A stretch of 64,000 bases of DNA from Micromonospora sp. LH3U1 (lineage in GTDB: Bacteria; Actinomycetota; Actinomycetes; Mycobacteriales; Micromonosporaceae), in contig NZ_CP116936.1 in assembly GCF_028475105.1 (NCBI RefSeq), positions 4,401,501 through 4,465,500 on the forward strand. Reading direction: 5' to 3'. Shown in pieces: positions 44,641-53,067 of the stretch. The notes under the pieces are model-generated. The model saw only the letters and a program-made list of their open reading frames with translations. It had not been told where the DNA came from and ran no database searches. Within the stretch, counting starts at the first letter, position 1, and each line of letters begins with the position of its first letter. The position numbers and the translations under genes were made by a program.

Positions 44641-44659
44641 TAAGGGGAGGCTAACCTAA
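44641..44659. promoter_or_regulatory. IdeR/DmdR-type iron box for the uptake operon
   Basis: TAAGGGGAGGCTAACCTAA matches the actinobacterial consensus TTAGGTTAGGCTAACCTAA at 16 of 19 positions. It is 22 bases upstream of the binding-protein start. Fe-loaded IdeR/DmdR would block transcription. Confidence 0.8.
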
Positions 44660-44746
44660 CACACGAACATGAGCCTCTTTCACCACTGCGGTTCAAGCAG
44701 GAGCCGTCGGCCGTCGAGCCCACCCAGGCACGGAGTTGACGAGAAG

Positions 44747-44765
44747 TGAGGCTAGGCTAACCTAA
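44747..44765. promoter_or_regulatory. IdeR/DmdR-type iron box for the siderophore-interacting protein
   Basis: TGAGGCTAGGCTAACCTAA matches the same consensus at 17 of 19 positions, 88 bases upstream of the rightward gene. The two boxes make the intergenic region a divergent iron-controlled promoter. Confidence 0.85.
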
Positions 44766-44853
44766 TCGTCGGACCGACCGCACGGCCTGGTGTCGGCCAT
44801 CATCGGCTGGCCACCGGACACAGGTGGCGGCTCACGATCCACGAAGGAGCGAC

Positions 44854-45654
44854 ATGATGACCGTCGACGCCACCCTGGTCGAGGCCACACTCATCAGGCG
44901 CCCGATGTTCGTCGAGGTTGTCGCCAGCCGCCTACTCACGCCCCATCTGCGGCGCATCACGGTGACCGGCCCGGATCTCGACCGCTTCGGGTACGGCGGG
45001 CCGGACCAGTTGGCGCGGGTCTTCCTCGCGCCGGCGCCCGGTGTCGAACTGCACCTGCCGGACTCCGAGCAGTGGTGGCCCGCCCTGCGGGCCATGCCGG
45101 CGGAGCTGCAGCCGGTGGTCCGCAACTACACCGTCCGGCGGCTCGACGCCGGACGCCGCGAGATGGACATCGACTTCGTGCTCCACGGCGACGGTGGACC
45201 GGCGTCCGCCTGGGCGCGCAGAGCCGCGCCCGGCGATCGGATCGGCGTGCTCAGTGACGGCGCCGACTACGCCCCGCCCGCCGACACCGAGTGGCAGTTG
45301 CTCGTCGGCGACGAGACCGCTCTGCCGGCGATCACCGCGGCCATCGAGGCGCTGCCCCCGCACGCACGGGCGATCGCGCTGATCGAAGTGGGTTCCGCAG
45401 AGCACGAGATCGAGGTACGCACGCCCGTCGACACCACGCTGACCTGGCTGCACCGCGGCGGCGCACCGGCGGGCGGCAGTGACGTGGTGATCCGTACGCT
45501 GCGCGAGCTGACGCTGCCGGCCGGCACGCCGTACGCCTTCGTCGCGGGGGAATCCGCCATGGTGACCACCGTCCGTCGGCACCTGTGCACCGAGCGCGGC
45601 ATCGCCAAGGACCGGGTCTACTTCTGCGGCTACTGGAAGGTCTCCGCGCACTGA
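44854..45654 (+). CDS. Siderophore-interacting protein, FAD/NAD(P)H ferric-siderophore reductase
   Basis: A 266-residue flavoprotein of the SIP/ViuB family. The FAD domain (about 15-130) has HLRRITVTGPDL and the flavin motif RNYTVRRLD near 95; the C-terminal domain (about 130-260) has LLVGDETALPAI and VYFCGYWK. It reduces Fe(III) in the cytoplasm to free it from imported siderophore. It is divergent from the uptake operon with its own iron box. The start is one of two adjacent ATGs; GAAGGAG lies 4 bases before the first and 7 before the second. Confidence 0.94.
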   Translation: MMTVDATLVEATLIRRPMFVEVVASRLLTPHLRRITVTGPDLDRFGYGGPDQLARVFLAPAPGVELHLPDSEQWWPALRAMPAELQPVVRNYTVRRLDAGRREMDIDFVLHGDGGPASAWARRAAPGDRIGVLSDGADYAPPADTEWQLLVGDETALPAITAAIEALPPHARAIALIEVGSAEHEIEVRTPVDTTLTWLHRGGAPAGGSDVVIRTLRELTLPAGTPYAFVAGESAMVTTVRRHLCTERGIAKDRVYFCGYWKVSAH

Positions 45655-45664
45655 GCTGCCCGGT

Positions 45665-45702
45665 GGTCGGCGGATGCCGGCGTACCAGGCGATACGCCGA
45701 CC
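45665..45702. terminator. Candidate bidirectional terminator
   Basis: GGTCGGCG/CGCCGACC arms with an alternative inner stem CGGCGTA/TACGCCG, between convergent genes ending at 45654 and 45723. Confidence 0.45.
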
Positions 45703-45722
45703 CCAGCCGGTGCCGCGCGGGT

Positions 45723-46631
45723 CTACCGCGCGCGTCCGCCCGGTCGACCTGTGTTGGCAGCGGAAGGCCGGTGAGCGATGCGGGGAGCCCGTACCACCGG
45801 GGAGTTGCTGGACCCCGGGCGGAAGTCCCGCGCAGCGCTGGCCACCATCTCGTCGGGATCGCGAGCGAGTGCCTGCCGGATGTGCGACGGAACGACCTCG
45901 GATGTCGCCACCGCCAGTCGGACCTGCACCGAACGGTCGTCGACCAGGCGCTCCAGGTCAGCCTCGTCCAGCTCGACCGCGCGGACCAGCGCGGCGCGGA
46001 CGTCGACCACCGGGTCCGCGGCGAGCGCGCTGCGCTGTTCGGCGGTGGTCCGCGGGTTGCGGGCAACCCCCTTGCGTACGCGTGCGGTGCGATCGGCCAG
46101 CAGGGCGGTGATCGCGTCGGGGTCATGGGTGTGGGTGGCGAGTCGTTCCCGTACCTCGGGTGAGACGTCGTCGGTCAACTTGGCGGCCAGTTCGGGCTCC
46201 AGCTCCCGACTCTCGGCGAGGAGACCGCGAAGCTCCTTGTCCGACGCCTCCGACATCACCCGGCGGATCGACTCGTCGCAGGCCGGGTTGCTGGCGACCG
46301 CCCAGCGGACCCACCGGTCGGCGTCCTTCACGAGGCGCATGAGGTTGGCGACCGAGGTCGAGGGGTTTCTCGCCACGGCCTCCCGGACCTGACGATCATG
46401 GTCCCTGGTCAGCGGTCGCAGTGCCTGCGCCGGTGCGTCGGCCCGAGCGGCGACCGCCTTACGGACCACGGCCGACGGGTCGGACGCCAGGTCGATAAGG
46501 GTCATTTGCGGCGTTGTGGGGTCCTGTGCGAGGGCGAGCCGTTCGTCAGCGCCGCCACCGATCGGACGGTGGGCGGTGATGTCGGACCCGCTGTGACGGT
46601 CGGGCTCGCCGACGTCTTGCTGTTTCCCCAT
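45723..46631 (-). CDS. Leucine-rich-repeat-variant (LRV/HEAT-like) protein
   Basis: A 302-residue all-helical repeat protein. About nine to ten units of 22-24 residues carry the pattern LA-D-S--VR-AVA-N (for example LASDPSAVVRKAVAAR, LTRDHDRQVREAVARNPST, LVKDADRWVRWAVASNP), typical of LRV repeats. There is no signal peptide, and the N-terminal linker and Pro/Arg-rich C-terminus look disordered. Such scaffolds bind proteins or nucleic acids; in other bacteria a similar repeat has an Fe-S N-terminus, but no Cys cluster is seen here. Monocistronic by layout; function unknown. Confidence 0.82.
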   Translation of the reverse strand: MGKQQDVGEPDRHSGSDITAHRPIGGGADERLALAQDPTTPQMTLIDLASDPSAVVRKAVAARADAPAQALRPLTRDHDRQVREAVARNPSTSVANLMRLVKDADRWVRWAVASNPACDESIRRVMSEASDKELRGLLAESRELEPELAAKLTDDVSPEVRERLATHTHDPDAITALLADRTARVRKGVARNPRTTAEQRSALAADPVVDVRAALVRAVELDEADLERLVDDRSVQVRLAVATSEVVPSHIRQALARDPDEMVASAARDFRPGSSNSPVVRAPRIAHRPSAANTGRPGGRAR

Positions 46632-46711
46632 GGCGCAATCATCTCACGCGCCCGATCAGGCGGTGCGAGCCTGACCAGCGCCGCCCCGGTAGCAGGAGCC
46701 GCCGGCGGACC

Positions 46712-47509
46712 TCAGGACACGACCGCACCTGGTTCGGCGGGGGCGGGCGCGGTCGTCGCTCGGGCGGGCAGCCGCAGGCCGGACATGCCGCCGTCCACCG
46801 CCAGCGACGACCCGGTCACCGAACGGGTGCTGGGCGACGCGAGGTAGACGACGGCGGCGGCCACCTCGTCGGCGGTCACCAGGCGCCCGGTGGGCTGGCG
46901 GGCAGCGAGCTGCCGCTTCTCCGCCGTCGGGTCGGCCGCACCAGCGAGCAGGCGGGCCACCCAGGGCGTGTCCACGGTGCCAGGGGCGACACAGTTGACC
47001 CGGATCCCCTCCGGCACCAGGTCGGCGGCCATGGCGAGGGTGAGGGCGTGCACGGCACCCTTCGATGCCGAGTACAGGGCACGTCGAGGCAGACCGACGG
47101 TCGCCGCGATCGACGAGACATTGACGATCGCCGCGGACGCCGACCGGCGCAGGTACGGCAGTGCGACCGCGCTCGTTCGGGCCACGCCGGCGACGTTGAC
47201 GTCGAGCACCCTGCTCCACTGCTCGTCGTCGTTCTCCTCGACCGTGCCCACGGCGGAGATGCCGGCGTTGTTCACCAGGATGTCGATCCCGCCGAATGCC
47301 TCGGCGACCGAGGCGACGGCCGCGCTGAGCGAGGACCGGTCGGCCACGTCGGCCCGGACGCCATGGACGCGGGGATCCTCGGGCAGGCCCGACAGATCCA
47401 GATCCAGAACGCCCACCCGGGCGCCGACGGCCAGGAACGCCTGTACGCAGGCGTGGCCGATTCCCGAGCCACCCCCGGTCACCACCGCCACAAGGTCATC
47501 ACACCGCAT
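46712..47509 (-). CDS. Short-chain dehydrogenase, probable 2-keto-3-deoxy-L-fuconate dehydrogenase
   Basis: A 265-residue NAD(P)-dependent SDR with the Rossmann motif TGGGSGIG near 12, NNAG near 85, catalytic Ser in NVSSIA near 133 and Y-S-A-S-K near 148. It is the last gene of the fucose operon; in the non-phosphorylative L-fucose route an SDR oxidises 2-keto-3-deoxy-L-fuconate to the 2,4-diketo acid that the FAH-family enzyme then splits. ATG 47509 is preceded by GGGAGAGAAG. SDR assignment is certain, substrate inferred from context. Confidence 0.86.
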   Translation of the reverse strand: MRCDDLVAVVTGGGSGIGHACVQAFLAVGARVGVLDLDLSGLPEDPRVHGVRADVADRSSLSAAVASVAEAFGGIDILVNNAGISAVGTVEENDDEQWSRVLDVNVAGVARTSAVALPYLRRSASAAIVNVSSIAATVGLPRRALYSASKGAVHALTLAMAADLVPEGIRVNCVAPGTVDTPWVARLLAGAADPTAEKRQLAARQPTGRLVTADEVAAAVVYLASPSTRSVTGSSLAVDGGMSGLRLPARATTAPAPAEPGAVVS

Positions 47510-47591
47510 GCTTCTCTCCCATTGCGAGTAGTTGACGCACCGCCGTCAGGAAGGCCATGCGGTCGAGCGCGTCCAGGTCGGTCAGACCCAT
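47499..47591 (-). CDS. Possible 30-residue peptide bridging two fucose-operon genes
   Basis: A small frame (starts MGLTDLDALDRMAFLTAV, ends MGEKHAV) that overlaps the fuconate dehydratase stop by 10 bases and the SDR start by 11 bases on the same strand. Most third positions are G or C in its first two thirds. It could couple translation across the only real gap of the operon or be a gene remnant. No homologue recognised. Confidence 0.3.
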   Translation of the reverse strand: MGLTDLDALDRMAFLTAVRQLLAMGEKHAV

Positions 47592-48886
47592 GCCGGCCCG
47601 TCGGGGTACGCGTACGTGGCGAGGCTCTCGGGACGCATCGCGGCGGAGAACCCGGGGGCGGTGGGCGTGACGTAGTGCCCGTCCTGGATCACCACCGGAT
47701 CGAGGAAGTGCTCGTGCAGGTGATCGACGTACTCGACGACCCGGTCCCGCGTCGAGCCGGTCACCGCCACGAAGTCGAACATGGACAGGTGCTGAACCAG
47801 TTCGCAGAGGCCGACTCCCCCGGCGTGCGGGCACACCGGCACCCCGAACTTCGCGGCCAGCAGCAGGATGGCGACGTTCTCGTTGACGCCGCCCACCCGG
47901 CACGCGTCGATCTGCACGATGTCGACGGCACCGGCCTGCAGCAGTTGCTTGAACACCACCCGGTTCGCCACGTGCTCACCGGTGGCGACCCGGATCGGCC
48001 CGCCGTCGGGCGCGCTGGTGGCGAGGGCGGAACGGATCGCCGCGTGGGCGAGCACGTCGTCGGGGCTGGTCGGCTCCTCGATCCACCACGGGTCGTACGG
48101 CGCCAACTCCCGCATCCGGGCGACCGCCTCGGCGACGTCCCAGCGTTGGTTGGCGTCGACGGCGATCCGGATGTCCGGGCCGACCGCTTCGCGGGCGATC
48201 TTCAGGCGGCGTACGTCGTCGGTGGCGTCCGCGCCCACCTTCAGCTTGATCTGGGTGAACCCGTCGGCCACCGCCTGCTTGGCCAACCGGATCACCTTGT
48301 CGTCGGGGTAGCCGAGCCAGCCGGGCGACGTGGTGTACGCCGGGTAGCCCCGCTCGGTAAGCCGGGCGACTCGTTCGGCCCGGCCCGGCGCGGCCGCGCG
48401 CAGGATCTCCAGCGCCTCGTCGGGGGTGAGAGCGTCGGTGAGGTACCGCCAGTCGACCAGGTCGACGATCTGCTCGGGGCTCAGGTCGGCCAGGTAGCGC
48501 CAGACCGGTTTGCCCGCTCGCTTGGCGACCAGGTCCCACATCGCGTTGATCACCGCCGCGGTCGCCAGGTGCATCACCCCCTTCTCCGGGCCGAGCCAGC
48601 GCAACTGCGAGTCCTGGGTGAGCGAGCGGGCGAACGCGCCGAGGTCGACGGTGTCCGGGTCGAGCCCGACCACGTACGGCACCAGCGCCTCGATCGCCGC
48701 ACGGCAGACGTCGTTGCCCCGCCCGATGGTGAAGGTGAAACCGTGCCCGTCCGGCCCGTCGTCGGTGCTCAGCACCAGGTACGCGGCCGAGTAGTCGGGG
48801 TCGGGATTCATGGCGTCGGAACCGTCGAGGTGACGGGAGGTCGGGAACCGGACGTCGTACGTCTCGACGGAGGTGATCACCGCCAT
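47582..48886 (-). CDS. L-fuconate dehydratase, enolase superfamily
   Basis: A 434-residue enzyme matching the usual fuconate dehydratase length. The N-terminal capping domain has PDYSAAYLVLSTDDG and GHGFTFTIGRGND; the barrel shows the base IKLKVG (near 220), metal ligands in VDANQRW and WWIEEPTSPDD, and GEHVANRVVFKQLLQAGAVDIVQID. HAGGVGLCELVQHL near the end is typical of this subgroup. Reaction: L-fuconate to 2-keto-3-deoxy-L-fuconate plus water. Its start overlaps the FAH gene stop by one codon. Confidence 0.92.
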   Translation of the reverse strand: MAVITSVETYDVRFPTSRHLDGSDAMNPDPDYSAAYLVLSTDDGPDGHGFTFTIGRGNDVCRAAIEALVPYVVGLDPDTVDLGAFARSLTQDSQLRWLGPEKGVMHLATAAVINAMWDLVAKRAGKPVWRYLADLSPEQIVDLVDWRYLTDALTPDEALEILRAAAPGRAERVARLTERGYPAYTTSPGWLGYPDDKVIRLAKQAVADGFTQIKLKVGADATDDVRRLKIAREAVGPDIRIAVDANQRWDVAEAVARMRELAPYDPWWIEEPTSPDDVLAHAAIRSALATSAPDGGPIRVATGEHVANRVVFKQLLQAGAVDIVQIDACRVGGVNENVAILLLAAKFGVPVCPHAGGVGLCELVQHLSMFDFVAVTGSTRDRVVEYVDHLHEHFLDPVVIQDGHYVTPTAPGFSAAMRPESLATYAYPDGPAWV

Positions 48887-49725
48887 CAGGCGCTCCTGAG
48901 CGCGCTGCTCTGCCGGCCGAGGCCGTCGATCTCGACGTCCATCACGTCGCCGACGGCCAGGTACGGGAACCGGCCGGAGAGCGCCACCCCCTGAGGGGTG
49001 CCGGTGTTGATGACGTCGCCCGGGTCCAGGACGGTGAACTGGGACAGGTGCCAGACCAGGTACGCCACGCTGAAGATCATGTCTTTCGTGCCGGAGTCCT
49101 GTCGGGGCTCGTCGTTGACCCAGGAGCGCAGGCGCAGCGCCTGCGGGTCGCCGATCTCATCGGTGGTGACGAGCCACGGGCCGAGGGGTTGGAACGTCTC
49201 GCAGGACTTGCCCTTCGACCACTGGCCGCCGGAGACGGCGAGTTGGAAGTCTCGCTCGGAGACGTCGTTGGACAGCACGTACCCGGCGATGTGCCCGAGG
49301 GCGTCGGTCGGTGAGGCGAGGTAGCGGGCCTGCCGGCCGATCACCACCGCCAGTTCCACCTCCCAGTCGGTCTTCGTCGAGTTACGCGGGATCAGGACGT
49401 CGTCGTAGGGGCCGACGACCGTGTTGGGCGCCTTGTAGAAGATGATCGGGGCGGTCGGTGGCTCGGCGCCCGACTCGGCGGCGTGCGCGGCGTAGTTCTG
49501 CCCGACGCAGAGAACGACTCCGGGACGGGCGATCGGCGCGCCGATCCGCTGACCGGTGATGTCGATCTCGGGCAGGTCGATGGCGTCGCGGACCCGCTGG
49601 ACGCCGTCGCCGGCGAGGAACTCCCCGTCGATGTCGGCGGTGAGCGACGAGAGGTCGAAGTGCCGCCCGTCGACGTACAGCACGGGGCGTTCCCGTCCCA
49701 CGGGCCCGACGCGCATGAATCTCAC
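48886..49725 (-). CDS. FAH-family hydrolase, probable 2,4-diketo-3-deoxy-L-fuconate hydrolase
   Basis: A 279-residue fumarylacetoacetate-hydrolase-fold enzyme. The lid region has LCVGQNYAAHAAE near 92; the metal-binding acidic motif is DWEVELAVVIG near 135, and the C-terminus has VINTGTPQGVALS. In L-fucose catabolism this family cleaves 2,4-diketo-3-deoxy-L-fuconate to pyruvate and L-lactate, which gives a reason for the neighbouring lut genes. ATG 49725 overlaps the fuconolactonase stop by four bases. Confidence 0.88.
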   Translation of the reverse strand: MRFMRVGPVGRERPVLYVDGRHFDLSSLTADIDGEFLAGDGVQRVRDAIDLPEIDITGQRIGAPIARPGVVLCVGQNYAAHAAESGAEPPTAPIIFYKAPNTVVGPYDDVLIPRNSTKTDWEVELAVVIGRQARYLASPTDALGHIAGYVLSNDVSERDFQLAVSGGQWSKGKSCETFQPLGPWLVTTDEIGDPQALRLRSWVNDEPRQDSGTKDMIFSVAYLVWHLSQFTVLDPGDVINTGTPQGVALSGRFPYLAVGDVMDVEIDGLGRQSSALRSA

Positions 49726-50564
49726 GAACCAACCTCCAGTGCATAGGTACGAATTGCGGTGCCGGCCAGGACCGCGGTTCGCTCGTCGGGCGACAGCTCA
49801 CCCAGACAGGCGTCGAGCGCTGCCCACGCCTCGGCGTAGGAGGCGACGAGGTCGCAGACGGGCCAGTCCGAGCCGGCCATCAGCCGGTGCGGGCCGAACA
49901 ACTCCAGCGCGGTGTCGACGTACGGCCGGATGTCGGCCACCCGCCACCCGGGGCCGGCCTCGGTGAGCAGCCCGGAGAGCTTCGCGACGACGTTGTCGCA
50001 GCCCGCCAGGTCGCGTACCGCCGTGCGCCACTCGGCGAGGCCGGTGGCGGCGATCCTGGGCTTGCCCAGGTGGTCGAGGACGAAGGTGGTGCCCGGCGTG
50101 GCCCGCGCCGCCTCGGCGCAGGCGGGCAGTTGTCCGACGTGGACGACCAGGTCGACGGTGAGGCCGGCGGCCCCGATCGCCACCAGGGCGGCGCGCACGT
50201 CGGGGCGAGCCAGGTGCCCGGGGTCGACGACGCCCTGTACCTGGTCGCGGATGCCGACCAGCTTCGTGGCGCCGGGCAGGTCGCGGTAGCCGGCGAGGGT
50301 GGCGGCGATGGCCGGGTCGGTGAGCGACGCCCAACCAACCACACCGGCGATCCGGGCGGTAGCAGCGGCGAGAGCCAGAAACTCGGCGGTCTCGGCGGCG
50401 TCGCAGCGGCCGGCCTCGACCAGCAGGGTCGCCGTCACGCCGGCCTCGTCGAGCCGGGGTACGAGGTCGGCGACGGTGTAGTCGCGCCGGATCGACTCCA
50501 GGCCCGGTGCGGCGAGCCAGGGGTAGTCAGCGGTCCACAGGTGGTGGTGCGCGTCGATGATCAC
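49722..50564 (-). CDS. Amidohydrolase_2-family lactonase, probable L-fuconolactonase
   Basis: A 280-residue TIM-barrel hydrolase with the N-terminal metal motif DAHHHLW at 5-11, FVLDHLGKPRI near 165 and MAGSDWPVCDL near 230, all marks of sugar lactonases in this family. It would open L-fucono-1,5-lactone to L-fuconate. GTG 50564 overlaps the upstream aldo/keto reductase stop (GTGA). A longer in-frame reading would overlap that gene and is rejected. Confidence 0.88.
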   Translation of the reverse strand: MIIDAHHHLWTADYPWLAAPGLESIRRDYTVADLVPRLDEAGVTATLLVEAGRCDAAETAEFLALAAATARIAGVVGWASLTDPAIAATLAGYRDLPGATKLVGIRDQVQGVVDPGHLARPDVRAALVAIGAAGLTVDLVVHVGQLPACAEAARATPGTTFVLDHLGKPRIAATGLAEWRTAVRDLAGCDNVVAKLSGLLTEAGPGWRVADIRPYVDTALELFGPHRLMAGSDWPVCDLVASYAEAWAALDACLGELSPDERTAVLAGTAIRTYALEVGS

Positions 50565-51538
50565 GGTGTCGGCACCTCGCCCGACAGCAGGCCCTCGGCC
50601 TTGAGCTCGGCCCACAGCGCACCGGGCACGTCCCACTCGAACATCGCCACGTTGTCGGCGATCTGCTGCGGGTCGCGGGCGCCGATCACCACGCTGGCGA
50701 CCGCCGGATGGCCGAGCGGGAACTGGATCGCCGCGGCCCGCAGCGGCACGCCGTGCCGCTCGCAGACCGCCCGGATCGCCGTGGCGCGTTGGACCAGCTC
50801 CCGGTCGGCCGGGGCGTAGTCGTAGTGGGCGCCCGGCCTCGGGTCGGCCAGGAGGCCCGAGTTGTAGACCCCGGCGGCGAGGACGGAGATTCCCTTCTCC
50901 TGGCACACCGGCAGCAGTTCGTCGAGGCCGGACTGGTCGAGCAGGGTGTACCGGCCAGCGAGCATGAAGCAGTCGAAGTCGCCGGCGTGGGCCAACTCGA
51001 CAAGTGCGGGGGCCTGGTTCATCCCGGCGCTGACCGCGCCGATCTCGCCGGCTTCCCGCAGCTGGGCCAGCGCCGGGTACGCCCCGGCGACCGCCTCGGC
51101 GAGGTGGTCGTCCGGGTCGTGGATGTGTGCGATGTCGATCCGGTCCAGCCCCAACCGGGCCAGGCTCTCCGCATGGGAGCGGCGCACCCCGGCGGCGGAG
51201 AAGTCGAACTGCGGCGCGAGGTCGGTCGGCTCGGCCCAGAACTCCTGCCCGTCACCACCGCCGGGGACGAGCAGCCGCCCCACCTTGGTGGAGAGGGCGA
51301 ACTCGGTGCGCGGCTTGTCGGCGAGGACCGCTCCGGCCCGCCGCTCGGAGAGGCCGCAGCCGTAGAGCGGGGCGGTGTCGAAGTAGCGCAGCCCGAGGTC
51401 CCAGGCCGCCTCGACGGTGGCGTGGGCGACCTCGTCGCCGACGGCGGTGAAGAGGCCACCGATCGGGGCCAGCCCGAGGCCGAGCCGGGTCACCGCCACG
51501 TCGGTACGCCCCAGCGTCACCTGTTCGGTGGCCTTCAC
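50561..51538 (-). CDS. Aldo/keto reductase, probable L-fucose dehydrogenase
   Basis: A 325-residue AKR-family barrel similar to D-threo-aldose/L-fucose dehydrogenases. Catalytic Asp/Tyr lie in RYFDTAPLYGCGLSERR near 53-58, the Lys in ALSTKVGRL near 83, and a His in IAHIHDPDDHL. Expected reaction: L-fucose plus NAD(P) to L-fucono-lactone, the entry step of the pathway. GTG 51538 overlaps the transporter ATPase stop by four bases. Substrate inferred from family and neighbours. Confidence 0.87.
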   Translation of the reverse strand: MKATEQVTLGRTDVAVTRLGLGLAPIGGLFTAVGDEVAHATVEAAWDLGLRYFDTAPLYGCGLSERRAGAVLADKPRTEFALSTKVGRLLVPGGGDGQEFWAEPTDLAPQFDFSAAGVRRSHAESLARLGLDRIDIAHIHDPDDHLAEAVAGAYPALAQLREAGEIGAVSAGMNQAPALVELAHAGDFDCFMLAGRYTLLDQSGLDELLPVCQEKGISVLAAGVYNSGLLADPRPGAHYDYAPADRELVQRATAIRAVCERHGVPLRAAAIQFPLGHPAVASVVIGARDPQQIADNVAMFEWDVPGALWAELKAEGLLSGEVPTP

Positions 51539-53067
51539 GCCGCGACCCCCTGCCCGTCGTGGATGAACCGGATCACCGACTGGCTCATCCGGTCGTAGTC
51601 GTGGTCGTTGTCCAGCTCACCCACGATGGCGAACTCCCGCATCACCGCGATCCGGTCGGTGAGGGTGACCATCTCCGGCAGGTCCGACGAGATCAGCAGG
51701 ATGGCCATGCCCCGCGCGGCAAGGCCCGCGATCAACTCGTGGAACGCCGCCTTGGTGCGGACGTCGATGCCGACGGTGGGTTCGTCGATGATCAGGACGT
51801 CGCAGTCGGCGGCCAGCCACTTGGCCAGGCTGACCTTCTGCTGGTTGCCGCCGGAGAGCTGGCCGGCGAGTTGGTCGGGCGAGGCGAGGCGGATGCCCAG
51901 CCGATCGACGTACTCGTCGACCAGCACCCGCTCCGCCCGGTCGCGGACAAGTCCCAGCCGGGCCAGCCGGCGCCACACCGTCACCGCGGTGTTGCGGGCG
52001 ACGGTCTGGTCGAGGAAGAGCCCCTCCTCCTTGCGGTTCTCGGTGACGTATCCGATCCGGTAGCGGTGCAGGGCGTCGCCCACGTCCCGGATCCGGGCTG
52101 GGCGCCCGTGCACCCGCACCTCACCGGCGGTGATCCGGTCGAGGCCGAGGAGCGCCTTGGCCAGCTCACTGCGGCCGGCGCCGACCAGCCCGTACAGGCC
52201 GACGATCTCGCCCGGGCGTACGGCGAGGCTGACGTCGTGGTGGCCGGCGCCGGTGGAGACGTGATCGAGCGCCAGCGCCGGTTCGGCGTCCGCCGTTACG
52301 GTGCGGGCGGCAAGGTGCACCTGCTGGTACGCCCGGCCGACCATCAGGTCGACGATCTGCTCGCGGCTGTGGTCGGCGAGGGACTCCGCCTCGGCGACGC
52401 TGCGCCCGTCACGCAGCACGGTCACCGTGTCGGCGACCGCGAAGACCTCTTCCAGTTTGTGGCTGACCAGCACGGTGGAGTGACCCCGTTCCGACAGCCG
52501 ACGCACGATGCCGTAGAGCCGGTCGGCCTCGTCGTTGGTCAGCGACGCGGTCGGCTCGTCGAGCAACAGCACGGTCGAGTCGGCCGACAACGCCTTGGCG
52601 ATCTCCACCAACTGCATCTGGGCCACCGACAGCCGCGACACCGGCAGGTCGGGGTCCAGGTCGAGGTCGAGCAGGTCGAGGCAACGGCGGGCCTCGGTGC
52701 GCAGCGCCGCCCGGTCGAGCAGGCCGGCGCGCCGGGGCAGATGTTGCAGGCAGATGTTCTCCGCGACGGTGAACGCCGGAATCAGGTTGCGCTCCTGGTG
52801 GACCACACCGATGCCGGCCCGCTGGGCGTCCTGCGGGTTGCCGAGCTGCACCGTGCGCGGCTGCCCGTCCGGCCCGAGCAGTCGCAGCTGCCCACCGTCC
52901 GGCCGGTACACCCCGGTCAGGATCTTGATCAGGGTGCTCTTGCCGGCGCCGTTCTCGCCGAGCAGCGCGTGCACGCTGCCGGCGGTCAGGGTCAGCGTCG
53001 CCTCGTCCAGGGCACGCACCCCGGGGAACGTCTTGACCAGCTTCTCCGCGGACAGCACGACGCTCAT
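51535..53067 (-). CDS. Sugar ABC transporter ATPase, two nucleotide-binding domains (RbsA/XylG type)
   Basis: A 510-residue CUT2-class ATPase. The first domain has Walker A GENGAGKST near 37, signature LSVAQMQ and LLLDEPTASL; the second has a non-standard P-loop (GLVGAGRSE near 295), signature LSGGNQQK near 400 and LIIDEPTVGID. The degenerate second P-loop is normal for this class. Start ATG 53067 overlaps the permease gene by four bases. Probably imports L-fucose with the two permeases and the binding protein. Confidence 0.95.
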   Translation of the reverse strand: MSVVLSAEKLVKTFPGVRALDEATLTLTAGSVHALLGENGAGKSTLIKILTGVYRPDGGQLRLLGPDGQPRTVQLGNPQDAQRAGIGVVHQERNLIPAFTVAENICLQHLPRRAGLLDRAALRTEARRCLDLLDLDLDPDLPVSRLSVAQMQLVEIAKALSADSTVLLLDEPTASLTNDEADRLYGIVRRLSERGHSTVLVSHKLEEVFAVADTVTVLRDGRSVAEAESLADHSREQIVDLMVGRAYQQVHLAARTVTADAEPALALDHVSTGAGHHDVSLAVRPGEIVGLYGLVGAGRSELAKALLGLDRITAGEVRVHGRPARIRDVGDALHRYRIGYVTENRKEEGLFLDQTVARNTAVTVWRRLARLGLVRDRAERVLVDEYVDRLGIRLASPDQLAGQLSGGNQQKVSLAKWLAADCDVLIIDEPTVGIDVRTKAAFHELIAGLAARGMAILLISSDLPEMVTLTDRIAVMREFAIVGELDNDHDYDRMSQSVIRFIHDGQGVAA

